A stretch of DNA of 64,000 nt from Gymnopus androsaceus JB14 (taxonomy: Eukaryota; Basidiomycota; Agaricomycetes; Agaricales; Omphalotaceae). The translations under genes and the position numbers were made by a program. This document shows positions 55,405-64,000 of the stretch, one piece after another (positions within the stretch are counted from its first letter, which is position 1; each line of letters starts with the position of its first letter). The stretch spans positions 1-64,000 of the forward strand of contig ML769550.1 of the NCBI GenBank assembly GCA_009733575.1, written 5' to 3'. The notes under the pieces were generated by a model. That model made no database searches, had not been told where the DNA came from, and was given only the letters and a program-made list of their open reading frames with translations.

Positions 55405-55961
55405 GAGAAGGACTCGCCCTCGGAGGTACTGGTATTGCTGGAGAAGGTACGGAGGAAGAAGTGTAAGACTAGGAAGTTGGGGTTTTTTTGGAAGTGAGAT
55501 GGACACCGGTACCGCATCATGGACATATACTTTGGAAACCATGTATTTCTCGCTTGCCTATCTAGACATTATTTACTTGCCTACAGTACATTACTACATA
55601 AATATTATTTCCTTGCGCATCTTCGTAGTTTAGCTTATTACTTATGTACTACAGTTTCCTAAATACTTCAAAAACAAAATGAATGAAGATACATATTTTG
55701 TGAACCTATCGGATCCTATGAAAGCTCTAAGTTAGGGGTTATGTAAACGAAACCACATTCTACTGTACAATTACTACAATACACTGGCGTCAAATTGGAG
55801 CCGCTATCAACATTGCTAAAGTTTTTTAATCATAAAACGACAACCCAAGAAAACCCAACTGATTTGTTCTGCCTTGCAAAAAAACCCAATGACACCCAAT
55901 AACTAAACAATCACACCAAAACTCAGCCCAACCTTGGCCTTGGCTACACCACTTCACTGCC
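55405..55961. other. 3' flank, source of a partial duplication
   Basis: No gene. Positions of about 55583-55905 recur at 58552-58880 with scattered changes. The region leads into the start of the next F-box-like gene. Confidence 0.7.
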
Positions 55962-57416
55962 ATGTTACCACCCGAGCTTCTCTGCTCAATCGTCGAGTAT
56001 CTTGCTTATGTGCCAGAAATTTGCCACTGCGAACGTCCAGAAACCCATTTCAGAACAGTTTCTCCCGATCTTGTCCATGTGTCGCTAGTAAACAGACACT
56101 GCAGACGCATTTGTTTGCCCTTCATATTCGCACATGTGCGAATCAAGAGCTACAACATGCGGAAGCTCAGAGACTGCTGTATATCTAACCCAGCGATTGC
56201 TTACTCCATAAAGTGTGTACTTGCCTATGTTCTTTGTTGATATCGCTCACCGTAATGATAGAATGTTGAAAGCGTCTTACTGTGACAAGGATGGTCCCGA
56301 AGCGTTCTGCGAATTATTGCCTCACCTTGGCCGTCTAGCATGCGTCGACATGAGAGGAAATGCGCTGAACGTTGCAATAAACCATGCCATGCACCAGCAC
56401 CCTACTATCTCTAGGATTCTAGTTGGCCAATTAATCAGTATGCCTCCGGAGTTTGCCCCGTCGGATATGTCTCGGGTAGTTGCCAAATGCAGCGAAATCT
56501 ACGCACCTACACTTACCGAGCGTAATGAACCGGTCGAAAAGCTGGTTAGATATCTTGCTCAAGGCATGAAAGTAGCACGCCTCGACATCCACCTGCCGGA
56601 GCGGCTGGAGGAAAATTTTGGTCGCCAAACGTTTCCTGGCGTCCAAGGATTTCATTTATACCTGGGTTATGGTCTGGTTTTGACGTCGTGGCTTCCTGGA
56701 ATAACAGCTACTCATCCACAGTTGCGCAAAATCCAATTCTTCGACCAAGGGTATTACTTCCGTCGTCACCACTCGTTCCCTTTTCTCTCCCCCGTCTTAG
56801 ATGAAGTCAGCCAGGGATACTCTTCCGCCTTCTTCCCCAAAAGTGTCACTCTCAATCGCCCTTCACCATTAGGCGTCGTATGGCTCGTCACTGGATTAAA
56901 TTTAATTGTCTCCTCATCCTTGATCGACACCCTTTTGCTTGTCTCTAAACACTTCCCTCACATTGATACATTGGCCCTCGACCTTGCAGAGCAAACAAAG
57001 TATAATGTGGTGCGTCTATTTCATTCATCTCATAATCAACTGGCCCTAACTTATCTTTCCAGGATGATCTCATAGTTGCACTTGCTCGTTTTCCGTCGCT
57101 TCGAATCTTGCACCTGACGGAGATTTTCAGTCAACTTCGTTGTGTCAAAGAAAAAAAAGAGCGGCCATGGAAACCAATGCGTCCATTAGACAAGCCTGAT
57201 CGAGCACAAAAGCATGCAGCCGCGGTAGAATCTAGGATTCAATGGTACGCGTCTCGCATTGCCGAGGTATCCCGTCTCTGGAGGCTTTCTACATCGTAGA
57301 GAGTGGGTACGCCTTCAAGCATTGTCGTGGCCCTTGGCGTCTGAAAGGGTGGCTGGACATTTTAACAAGAGGAAAAGTCACGGGGGAACTGGTGTCACTG
57401 TTATGAAGGCATGGTC
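55962..57416 (+). CDS. F-box-like protein, one frame break
   Basis: It starts MLPPELLCSIVEYLAYVPEI, an F-box-like helix, followed by LVHVSLVNRHCRRICLPFIF, as in agaricomycete F-box proteins. Intron 1 (donor AA|GTGTGT near 56211, acceptor GATAG) leads to MLKASYCDKDGPEAFCELLP and a long Leu-rich region. Intron 2 (GTGCGT...TTCCAG, 57010-57062) leads to DDLIVALARFPSLRILHL. The end IPSLEAFYIVESGYAFKHCR to TGELVSLL and a stop at 57414-57416 needs one frame change near 57268. It is probably a substrate receptor of an SCF ubiquitin ligase if expressed. Confidence 0.65.
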
Positions 57417-57522
57417 ACTCGCATTATGTACTATGCAATTGGAATATTTGTCTCTGTCCAAGTCTTCGCTATGTCTAAATCTCATCCGCTCAAGTTCTCA
57501 TTAATGAGGTATCTAGTGTATC

Positions 57523-57621
57523 TTCTTCTTAGCTCAGTTGGTAGAGCGCGTCACTAGTATCACCCTTCAAGCACAATACTTATTCATGACAAAGTCAGTC
57601 GTTCAAGCTGGCTAGAAGGAT
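57523..57621 (+). tRNA. Candidate tRNA-Thr (anticodon AGT) with an intron
   Basis: The acceptor stem TTCTTCT (57523-57529) pairs with AGAAGGA (57614-57620), including one G-U pair. The D arm GCTC...GAGC contains the A box TAGCTCAGTTGGTAGAGC. The anticodon stem starts CGTCA and the loop reads CTAGTA, giving AGT. An intron of about 26 bases (57560-57585) follows the base after the anticodon. The T loop is TTCAAGC. A TTTTTT run about 22 bases downstream would stop Pol III. The B box and T stem are weaker than usual, so it could be a pseudogene. Confidence 0.6.
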
Positions 57622-58375
57622 TGAGAGAGTGTCTAAGTCCTCTCTTTTTTCGACGACGTCTCGTCACGATCCTTAGATACTCACCCACTCATCCAAGTAC
57701 CCATCTACCCACTAACGCAATTTACCTCTTCAGCCTCTGACCTCAAGCTCAAGATCGACTCGGAAAGTTCCCTTACGTTCAATTACTTACACTTATTACA
57801 CTTATTGCTGTAGCCGCTCACCTGCACACCTGACGTTGAACTTGAATCAAATATATACTTGTAAATACTGTACACTGTTCGCGAGTAAGACGACAGGCAG
57901 AGTAGTAAACAGGACAGGTAACACGGATGGATGGGCATGCAGAGACGAGATAGGTATGTATGTATATATCTATCCTTTATGAATAAACAGACATGACAAT
58001 CGGAATGAGGAGGAACGAATAACCAAACAAGGTGCAAGCACAAGCACAAGCACAAGCAGCATAGATGACAGAAACGCAAGCGCGAGGAGAAGCGGATAAC
58101 GAATGAACGAATGAAGCAGGACTCAGCCTGAGGAGCAGCAGCAGTAGTAATAAGGAATTTTGAGTTTAGGATTATGGCTTTTATCAACGACAGGATAGAA
58201 GATGGGACACGGAGGGCGATGATAAGACACAGGAAACCAACAGGAAACCAAAAACACAAAACACAAAACGAAATGAATCGGAGAAGGACTCGGAGGACTC
58301 GGAGGGACGAAGAGGAAGAATAACATACATAATATTACGACGAAAGCAAGCAAGGAAACGAGGAAACAAAAAGTC
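57622..58375. other. Intergenic, no feature
   Basis: The sequence is CT-rich, then AG-rich. It includes a short (CAAGCA)n run near 58032-58055. No coding region is credible on either strand. Confidence 0.5.
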
Positions 58376-58880
58376 AATGTCGAGGTCTACTTCTGCTTCT
58401 GCTTCAGGGTCTGGGTCGGGGGAGATAAAAGAAGGGAGACCCAGTACCAATAGTAATAGGAGCGGCACTACTCACACTGGCACAGGATCTATTCGATTCC
58501 GCGCAAATTCCATCGACTCAGTTTCAGGGTCAGCTTCGGTTTCCAGCACAGTACATTACTACATAGATATTATTCCCTTGCGCATCTTCGTAGCTTAGCT
58601 TATTGCTTATGTACTACCCGGTTCACAAATCCTTCAAAAACAAAATGAATGAAAATACATATTTTGTGAACCTATCGGGTCCTATGAAAGCTCTACGAGG
58701 TCACAAGTGCAAAATACAAAAAATTACAAACGAAACCATATTTTACTGTACAATACACTGGCGCCAAACCGGGGCCGCTAACAACATTGCTAAGCTTTTT
58801 TAAAATCATAAAACGACGACCCAACTGATTTGTTCCATCTTGCAAAAAAAACCCCAAAGACACTCAATAACTAAACTTCC
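58376..58880 (+). repeat. Partial, internally deleted duplicate of 54880-55905
   Basis: The first part matches 54880-55035 (part of the Ser-rich coding tail, around GATCTATTCGATTCCGCGC). It then jumps to a match with 55583-55905 (3' flank, around AATACATATTTTGTGAACC). About 540 bases in between are missing. Each copy is followed within 60 bases by an F-box gene end or start, although those two genes differ. Confidence 0.9.
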
Positions 58881-58908
58881 AAGAATTCCGGAACCCAACC
58901 CAAACCAG

Positions 58909-61043
58909 TCAAACGACAACATCCGTATCCATCCGATCCATATCATCCAGCTCCCCACATGACCTTGGCCCCGGTTGCACTGGCATAAAAGGCGAAGACA
59001 TCATAGACAAAGCCGCCGAAGTCGGAGGCAAAAGTCCCGCCATCGCTCCGTCATCAGGCTGGGGAGTCTCGTACGCTTTTTGCTGATGTATCATCAGCTT
59101 GAGCTTGCCTTCCTTCTTGAGAGCACGAAGAGTCTCGAGTTCTATGTCGGAGAAGGTGCGTGGGATGTTCAAGAAGATCGTACAGGAACTTAATCGACTT
59201 GGACTGTTACCGGAAGCAGGAGCATGAGTACGAGCCTCGAGGAAGGAGGTCAGTGCTGCAGTGGACCAAGTTGTTCTTAAAGAACCCATCCCATCATGAT
59301 CTATCCCCTTGTCAATCATGCGGAAGTTTTTAAGCTCGGGACAGAGACAATCAAAGTTCTCTGTGGAAGGCGTAAGCCTCTGTAGATGAACGTCTTGAAG
59401 GGTGGTGGCAATTCGGTCAGCATCCGGCTGAGAGAAATCCCCCTCGTCAACAAGGTCGAGCGAGGTAATACTCGTAGCGAGAGAAAGACATTCCATCAAT
59501 GCTTCGGGTGTCATCAGCATATTAATTCCCAAAGTTTCCAAAGCATGGATCGGCAAGCTAAGAAGGGACATTTAGAAAAAGTAACCGACCCACTCCCAGT
59601 ACTAGATGACAACTGGCCCACGTGTAAATTCTTCAACGATGGGCAGAGAATGTGAGAGAAGATCGAGGACATTCGAGCTTCAAAAGCAGCACTGGGAGCA
59701 TTGTCTGCTCCTGCTTGCCCTCCTCCTGGAAATGGAAAGCCGCCTTGCCACGGAGCCAAATTGACCGCAAAGGCTTGGCCAGCAAAGCCTTGACCAGCGA
59801 GAACGGGGTAAGGCACACTGTCTTGCGACATGAAGGCCAAACGGAGCGTGGATAGATGAGAGAGTGTGGCTAGAGGGAACATCGCATCGTCAGGGAGCTG
59901 AGTAGGTGTGAGCGACGATCCGAGTAAAACGCCAACTCTCAGAAACTGGAGCAGGGGGGTCCCCGTTAACAGACGAAGAAGCTCGACGGGAGTTAAATCG
60001 GCTTGTAAGTCGATCGATGTGAGAGAAGCCCAGTTACAAGGCAAGCTCTGGTACTGCACATTGCGATCTGTGGTATTAATGGTCAATTTCTTCAACAACG
60101 GCATGCGATCGAGAAGAGGAGCGTAGGCCGGTTGCGCTGGTTGATTGTGATTGAAATTAGTAAGATTGTATGAAACAACAACCATGTACTGTTGGTCGTC
60201 CGCCACTTTTAGAGAGACGAGAGCTGGGAAGGATGGTGGAGAGAGGGAGTTGAAAGAAGCAAGGTCGTCCTTGGAGAGACAAATATACACATCCCGGAAT
60301 CTGTCGCTGAAATGCAGCAGAGCCTTCATGAGGGACTCCAATACCTTCTTCCTTTGGGCTCCGAGCAGTGCTCGAGCTTCAGCGTCAGGGTCGGCAGGCA
60401 TGGTTAGGCCAGCAACCATCCATTGATCCTGAGAGATATTCTGGAAAGGAGTTGCGTGAATAGAAATAGATAGAGGAAGTGCGGCAGAGCGTTCGAGCCA
60501 TAGTGTAGCTCCAGTTATTCTTCGAGATGCAGCTTCCTCACTCAAATGAGTCGGAAGATGAATATGAAGGGAGTTCCACAGCAAAGGAGTATCCAAAGCG
60601 ATGTTCCGCCAATGTTTACAAACGCCAAGAAGAAGTAGCGGTGCATATTCCAAACTTCGTACTCCATACGGACTGGTGTCGGGTAGACATCGAATAAAGA
60701 TTTCAGCGAGGACTTCTTGAGGGATCCGACGGATCGGAGACATCAAGGCTTGGTGAGCGTCAATGTACGTGTCCATTTTCTTTTCATCGGATAAGAGACC
60801 ATCCAGAGTAGCTCGTACGCGCGCGATCTCCAATCTCAGGTGATTGCGCTCATCCTGTGGAACAGTCAAGGACGCTCTGAGCTTCTCCAGCTCAGCAGGC
60901 GACGGAACATGGTTTGTTCCAATCAAAGAGGAAAAAGGAGAAGAAGCAAGATCCCAAGCAGAGCTTGGTGTCATGCATGTCATGGTCGGAGTTGAACGTT
61001 GAATATCGATTAGCGCCCATTCAGTATTTTTTCCTTTCAACAA
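58909..61043 (-). CDS. F-box protein with Leu-rich region
   Basis: The N-terminal coiled coil (LRASLTVPQDERNHLRLEIA) is followed by the F-box SPIRRIPQEVLAEIFIRCLP and the conserved YAPLLLLGVCKHWRNIALDT, which is diagnostic of the large agaricomycete F-box family. A long Leu-rich region follows (LTSIDLQADLTPVELLRLL). The last 220 residues (HALETLGINMLMTPEALMEC through DMDRMDTDVVV) lie in another frame. The break near 59575 is either a one-base indel or a 32-nt GT..AG intron at 59558-59589. The start codon is one of several Met near 60980-61043. It probably recruits a substrate to an SCF ligase. Confidence 0.8.
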
Positions 61044-62339
61044 ACTTTCAACAAACCCCAGTTTCCAGTACGCGCTCAGTTACTCTGGTAATCGATTCAA
61101 GAAAGAGAGGGCGTAGAGGTTCGTTCCTCAATAAGGACAATTGGCAAGGCTCGTTTTTTAGTGCTCTTTCCGAATGAATCAATAGAATTTTTTTTTCCAA
61201 AGTACAAAATCTCTGGCAGTTCAAGATTTTTCCTCGGCCTCAAGATTTAGATGACATTATAAAGGACAAGGATACGAGCTCGGAGGCTCTGAATAACGCT
61301 GGAATAGCAAACGCCCCGGATCCATAACCCAGTGCTCGAATTCCAACTGTATCTTCATTCGCTAGGATGGCGTGCAGTTCGGGTAGAATGGAAGCTCGGT
61401 GGAACAGATGGAGGTGAAGGATGAGAAACGAAGGATGAGGAAGGACGGAAGTTCTGTGGAAAGATCGAGGACGAGGGGATGACAAGCTGGTTTTGTACGT
61501 AGTCGGTCTGGGTGGATCCAAGATTGAAGAAACTCGACGCAAGGGTAACGCTACATCGTCTATAGGTTGCGAACTGAAGATTAGCAGTGATAAAGGAAGA
61601 AAATCATACATAACTTTGTAAAATCGTCAACCATTCACCTCTATAAGTTGACTCTTCAAGTGCGACGTTCTAGCGTTGCTGAGAGCAACCCTTTCTGGTT
61701 TACAATTGTGAACACCGATTCAGACTCCTTCATTCGCTCGATACGTGAGCTGCAGATGGACTTTCTGCGGTGTAGGTGTAAGTATACTTGGCCTCTCACA
61801 GATCTAGAAAGTCTCGAGGCCTGGCCGCGTTCGTGAGCACCTTGGGTTTGAAAATGGATAGATTAGGTTGTCGGCTGGACGAAAGGAAGTACCGTAAGAG
61901 TATAGACCTTCCGCATTGCTTCCTACTGAGTATTCGAGCCTTCATGGATGTCCCCCCAAGATAATTGGAACAATCAAGGTGAATGATTAGGTACTAAGTA
62001 TTCTCTCAAGTTGTATTTCTCTCAAGTTCTGCTGACCATTATCGTCAGATTGACTCGTCAATTTTGGTTCTTGCATTATTGCATAAGAATCTGAATCAAG
62101 GCCGCCTCATTTACGATGAAAGAGTTATTTTAGCCCCTGCATCAGCAGAACCTGGGTGATCCCACAGCAAGGTCCCCCTCTGTACAGAACTGGACAGCTC
62201 TGTGGCTTCTGTGGATTGTATTGGGGCTTCTGTACAGTGCTGTACAGCAACCCACAGCAATCCACAGCAATCCATAGCAATCCACGTTTTGCTGATGTGA
62301 TGGAGTCGTATTGGAAGCTCAGAGCTGCAGGCCGCACCT
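61044..62339. other. Intergenic, low information
   Basis: No convincing gene. A minus-strand reading of 61240-61611 and a plus-strand reading of 61648-61836 are open but have no family resemblance. Between about 62240 and 62283 the motif CCACAGCAAT repeats four times with small changes. Confidence 0.4.
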
Positions 62340-62341
62340 AA

Positions 62342-62485
62342 GTCGAGTTTCTCTGCCTTGCGGTAACTCTCATCTATATCTTTGTTTCCACATCCGAATG
62401 TGGCACTGTCACAGGAAGAAGAAAGATGTTCAAGCTCGGAGGAAGAGGCATTCACAAGGTCAATAAGGCTGTGAGAATCATTCAT
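62342..62485 (-). pseudogene. Fragment resembling a fungal 2OG-Fe(II) oxygenase-type protein
   Basis: The minus-strand reading MNDSHSLIDLVNASSSELEH... to CDSATFGCGNKDIDESYRKA and EKLDLG ends at a plausible GT donor. The (C)D-ATFG-x-x-x-x-DI-DESYRKA-KLD pattern resembles a segment I associate with agaricomycete 2OG-Fe(II) dioxygenase-like proteins. No matching upstream or downstream exon with the HxD...H iron site was found, so it appears to be a remnant. The family link is from memory and tentative. Confidence 0.3.
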
Positions 62486-63188
62486 CAGTGGTTTCCAACT
62501 TTAACGGTCATTGAAGGAGAAAAAAAGAGACCCAACCCAGAAGGCGACAACTTACCGAGCTTGGTTGTATTCCCCTCTGCAATACTACAAGCCCCTTTGC
62601 AAACGGTCAAATCATGTTGCAGCGCTATGATTCTCTGCGTGATTAAGCTTAGGAATTTGATGTGAGTCAAGTCACGGGCTCGAGTGCATGAGTCATCTCA
62701 GATTTTTATTTTAGAGATCTAGGTTCATCCGGATTTATTCCGTACAAAAGTACAAAAGCACAACTAGGATACTTGAGGACACTTAGTATTTGCGGTATGT
62801 AATGTAGTGCAACACAAGAAAGAGTATGCAAAACAAAGTGAGATCATTAAGTGAGTACATGGGCTCAGGTGTGGAGGGGGATGTCGGGTACGATGAGAGA
62901 TAAGTAACATGCGGGCATAAAGTTACCACCCACTGACAGTGCTCTGCTCACAGTATGTGAGGTCGCAAGTCCTGAGTCCTATACCCGACGAACTAAAAGT
63001 TCCGAGATAGTCGCCCCACCGCCAACTCCGGATCTTGAACGAACAAAACAAGCGACTGCATGCGCAATACGATGGAGTGATTGGATGGTGTATGTGTGCA
63101 CAATAGCACTATAACCTCGTATGCATGATGCGGGAGCCTGTCCTCACCAAGTGTGACCGATTAGAATATTAGGTTGTAGCTCCAAGAT
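62486..63188. other. Intergenic, no feature
   Basis: Nothing recognisable was found. It probably includes the 3' UTR of the minus-strand gene that ends at 63189. Confidence 0.45.
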
Positions 63189-64000
63189 CTACACAGGCGT
63201 ATGTTGCTGTACTGGCGCTGTATCACGACCGACGCCTTGAGAGTCCTGTTTTATAGATGAGTGACAGGATTAGCATGCGGTCACTGCTGAAAAACGCACC
63301 ATCCTTTGTTTCTTTATCGGTCGAGGTCTCACGCCGTTAGTGCCCGCTCGTGCTCCGATGATTGGCTTGGGGGGAGCAACGTTGGTGACATTACCGTTAG
63401 CGTTCATCTGAGCCACGGCACTCCCGTTGGTAGTTACAGGCTGAGGTATAGGATCGTCTCGTTCTCTCTTCTTGCCTCGAGGAGCATTAGAGCTCACAGC
63501 GGCTGACGCAGGCTGTGGCGGTTGTGGTGCAGCGAATGAACCAGCCGGCGGAGCTGCAAGACTCGCGCTCAAGGGAGGAGCGCTGAGAGGATGAGGGCCG
63601 GTGGGCGTTGACGTCCGTATCGGAGTACTTACTCGGACGCCAGGGCCTGGAATCTGTACCGGTTGTAAGCCTGGTTTCGCGCTGCCTGCTCTTATTGGAG
63701 GCGGCGCAATAGCAGCAGGATGGGGACGAGGTGTAACTGGACCTGTAGGTCTCGGGGTCGAAGATACAGTGGAGGGACGGACGGCGGTAGGAACAGAAGG
63801 AGGAAATGATGATGATGTCGCAGATGTAGGGACTGGCGCCTGTATTGGGGTTGAAGCCGCTGGTGAGGATTGTTGAGTCGGAGCCTGAGACTGAGCCTGT
63901 ATTTGAGCTTTGGCAAGCCGCTTGAGCTCTTTCTATAGACAAGTCAAATCTGCAGTAAATTGAACAATACACAACAGCATACCCTTTTTTTCCTATCCTC
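63189..64000 (-). CDS. Pro/Ala/Ser-rich protein, C-terminal part (truncated by window edge)
   Basis: Three exons are seen: a short one at the right edge encoding DRKKR; a long one beginning KELKRLAKAQIQAQSQAPTQ and running through Pro/Ala/Thr-rich sequence to APRGKKRERDDP and GVRPRPIKKQRM; and a last one encoding DSQGVGRDTAPVQQHTPV and a stop at 63189-63191. The introns have donors GTATGC and GTGCGT. Lys/Arg patches (GKKRERDD, RPIKKQR) look like nuclear localisation signals. A chromatin or transcription role is possible, but the domain-bearing part lies outside the window. Confidence 0.65.

Noticed and set aside
61240..61836. Two open frames on opposite strands
   Set aside because: Neither has recognisable motifs, plausible splice sites or coding-like composition, so they were not called as genes.
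1..64000. CRISPR arrays, operons, ribosome-binding sites or bacterial origins
   Set aside because: Spliceosomal introns and eukaryotic families throughout show a fungal genome, and no regularly spaced repeat array is present.

Overview
The window looks like a chromosome segment of a mushroom-forming basidiomycete (Agaricomycetes). Genes are split by many short introns of about 45-60 nt with GT..AG ends. The protein families are typical of that group: expanded F-box/LRR proteins, an Hsp70-like (HSPA12-type) ATPase, a cytochrome P450 and tandem epoxide hydrolases. Every gene call is my own reading of the sequence; no database search was run, and exon limits are approximate unless a splice site is stated.

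Layout. 0-8 kb: a partial duplicate of the tail of an Hsp70-like gene, a 761-bp TA-flanked MITE, an F-box gene, and the Hsp70-like gene itself, which reads into a long Ser/Pro/Ala/Glu-rich tail. 8-15.3 kb is conserved and gene-dense: a coiled-coil protein, the 26S proteasome ATPase RPT2, a YIPF6-type Golgi membrane protein and a Gcn4-like bZIP factor. 15.3-36.3 kb is accessory: a P450 with micro-exons, then a nest of repeats. The nest holds a tyrosine-recombinase retrotransposon (DIRS/Ngaro type) as one full-length copy (Gag, RT-RNase H, recombinase) joined head-to-tail to a truncated copy. A 1.7-kb direct repeat flanks the pair. A Tc1/mariner-like element with terminal inverted repeats and TA target sites and a second, 718-bp TA-flanked MITE follow.

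37-46 kb: three intact tandem epoxide hydrolase genes followed by a citrate synthase paralogue. 46-53 kb: a GPI-anchored Ser/Thr-rich secreted protein, an ABM-like barrel protein, a Rossmann-fold SDR-like protein, and a secreted protein with a kinase-like catalytic loop. 53-64 kb: a Ser-rich protein whose tail and 3' flank are partly duplicated 3.5 kb away, two F-box genes, an intron-containing tRNA-Thr candidate, and the C-terminal part of a Pro/Ala-rich protein running off the right edge.

The P450, epoxide hydrolases and citrate synthase could form a metabolic neighbourhood that was split by the transposon nest, but this is inference from position only. The strongest structural signals are the tandem recombinase retroelement with its palindromic 128-bp leader, the three TA-flanked inverted-repeat elements, and repeated local duplication of gene parts. 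Several genes carry single frame breaks, which could be real decay, very short introns or assembly errors.
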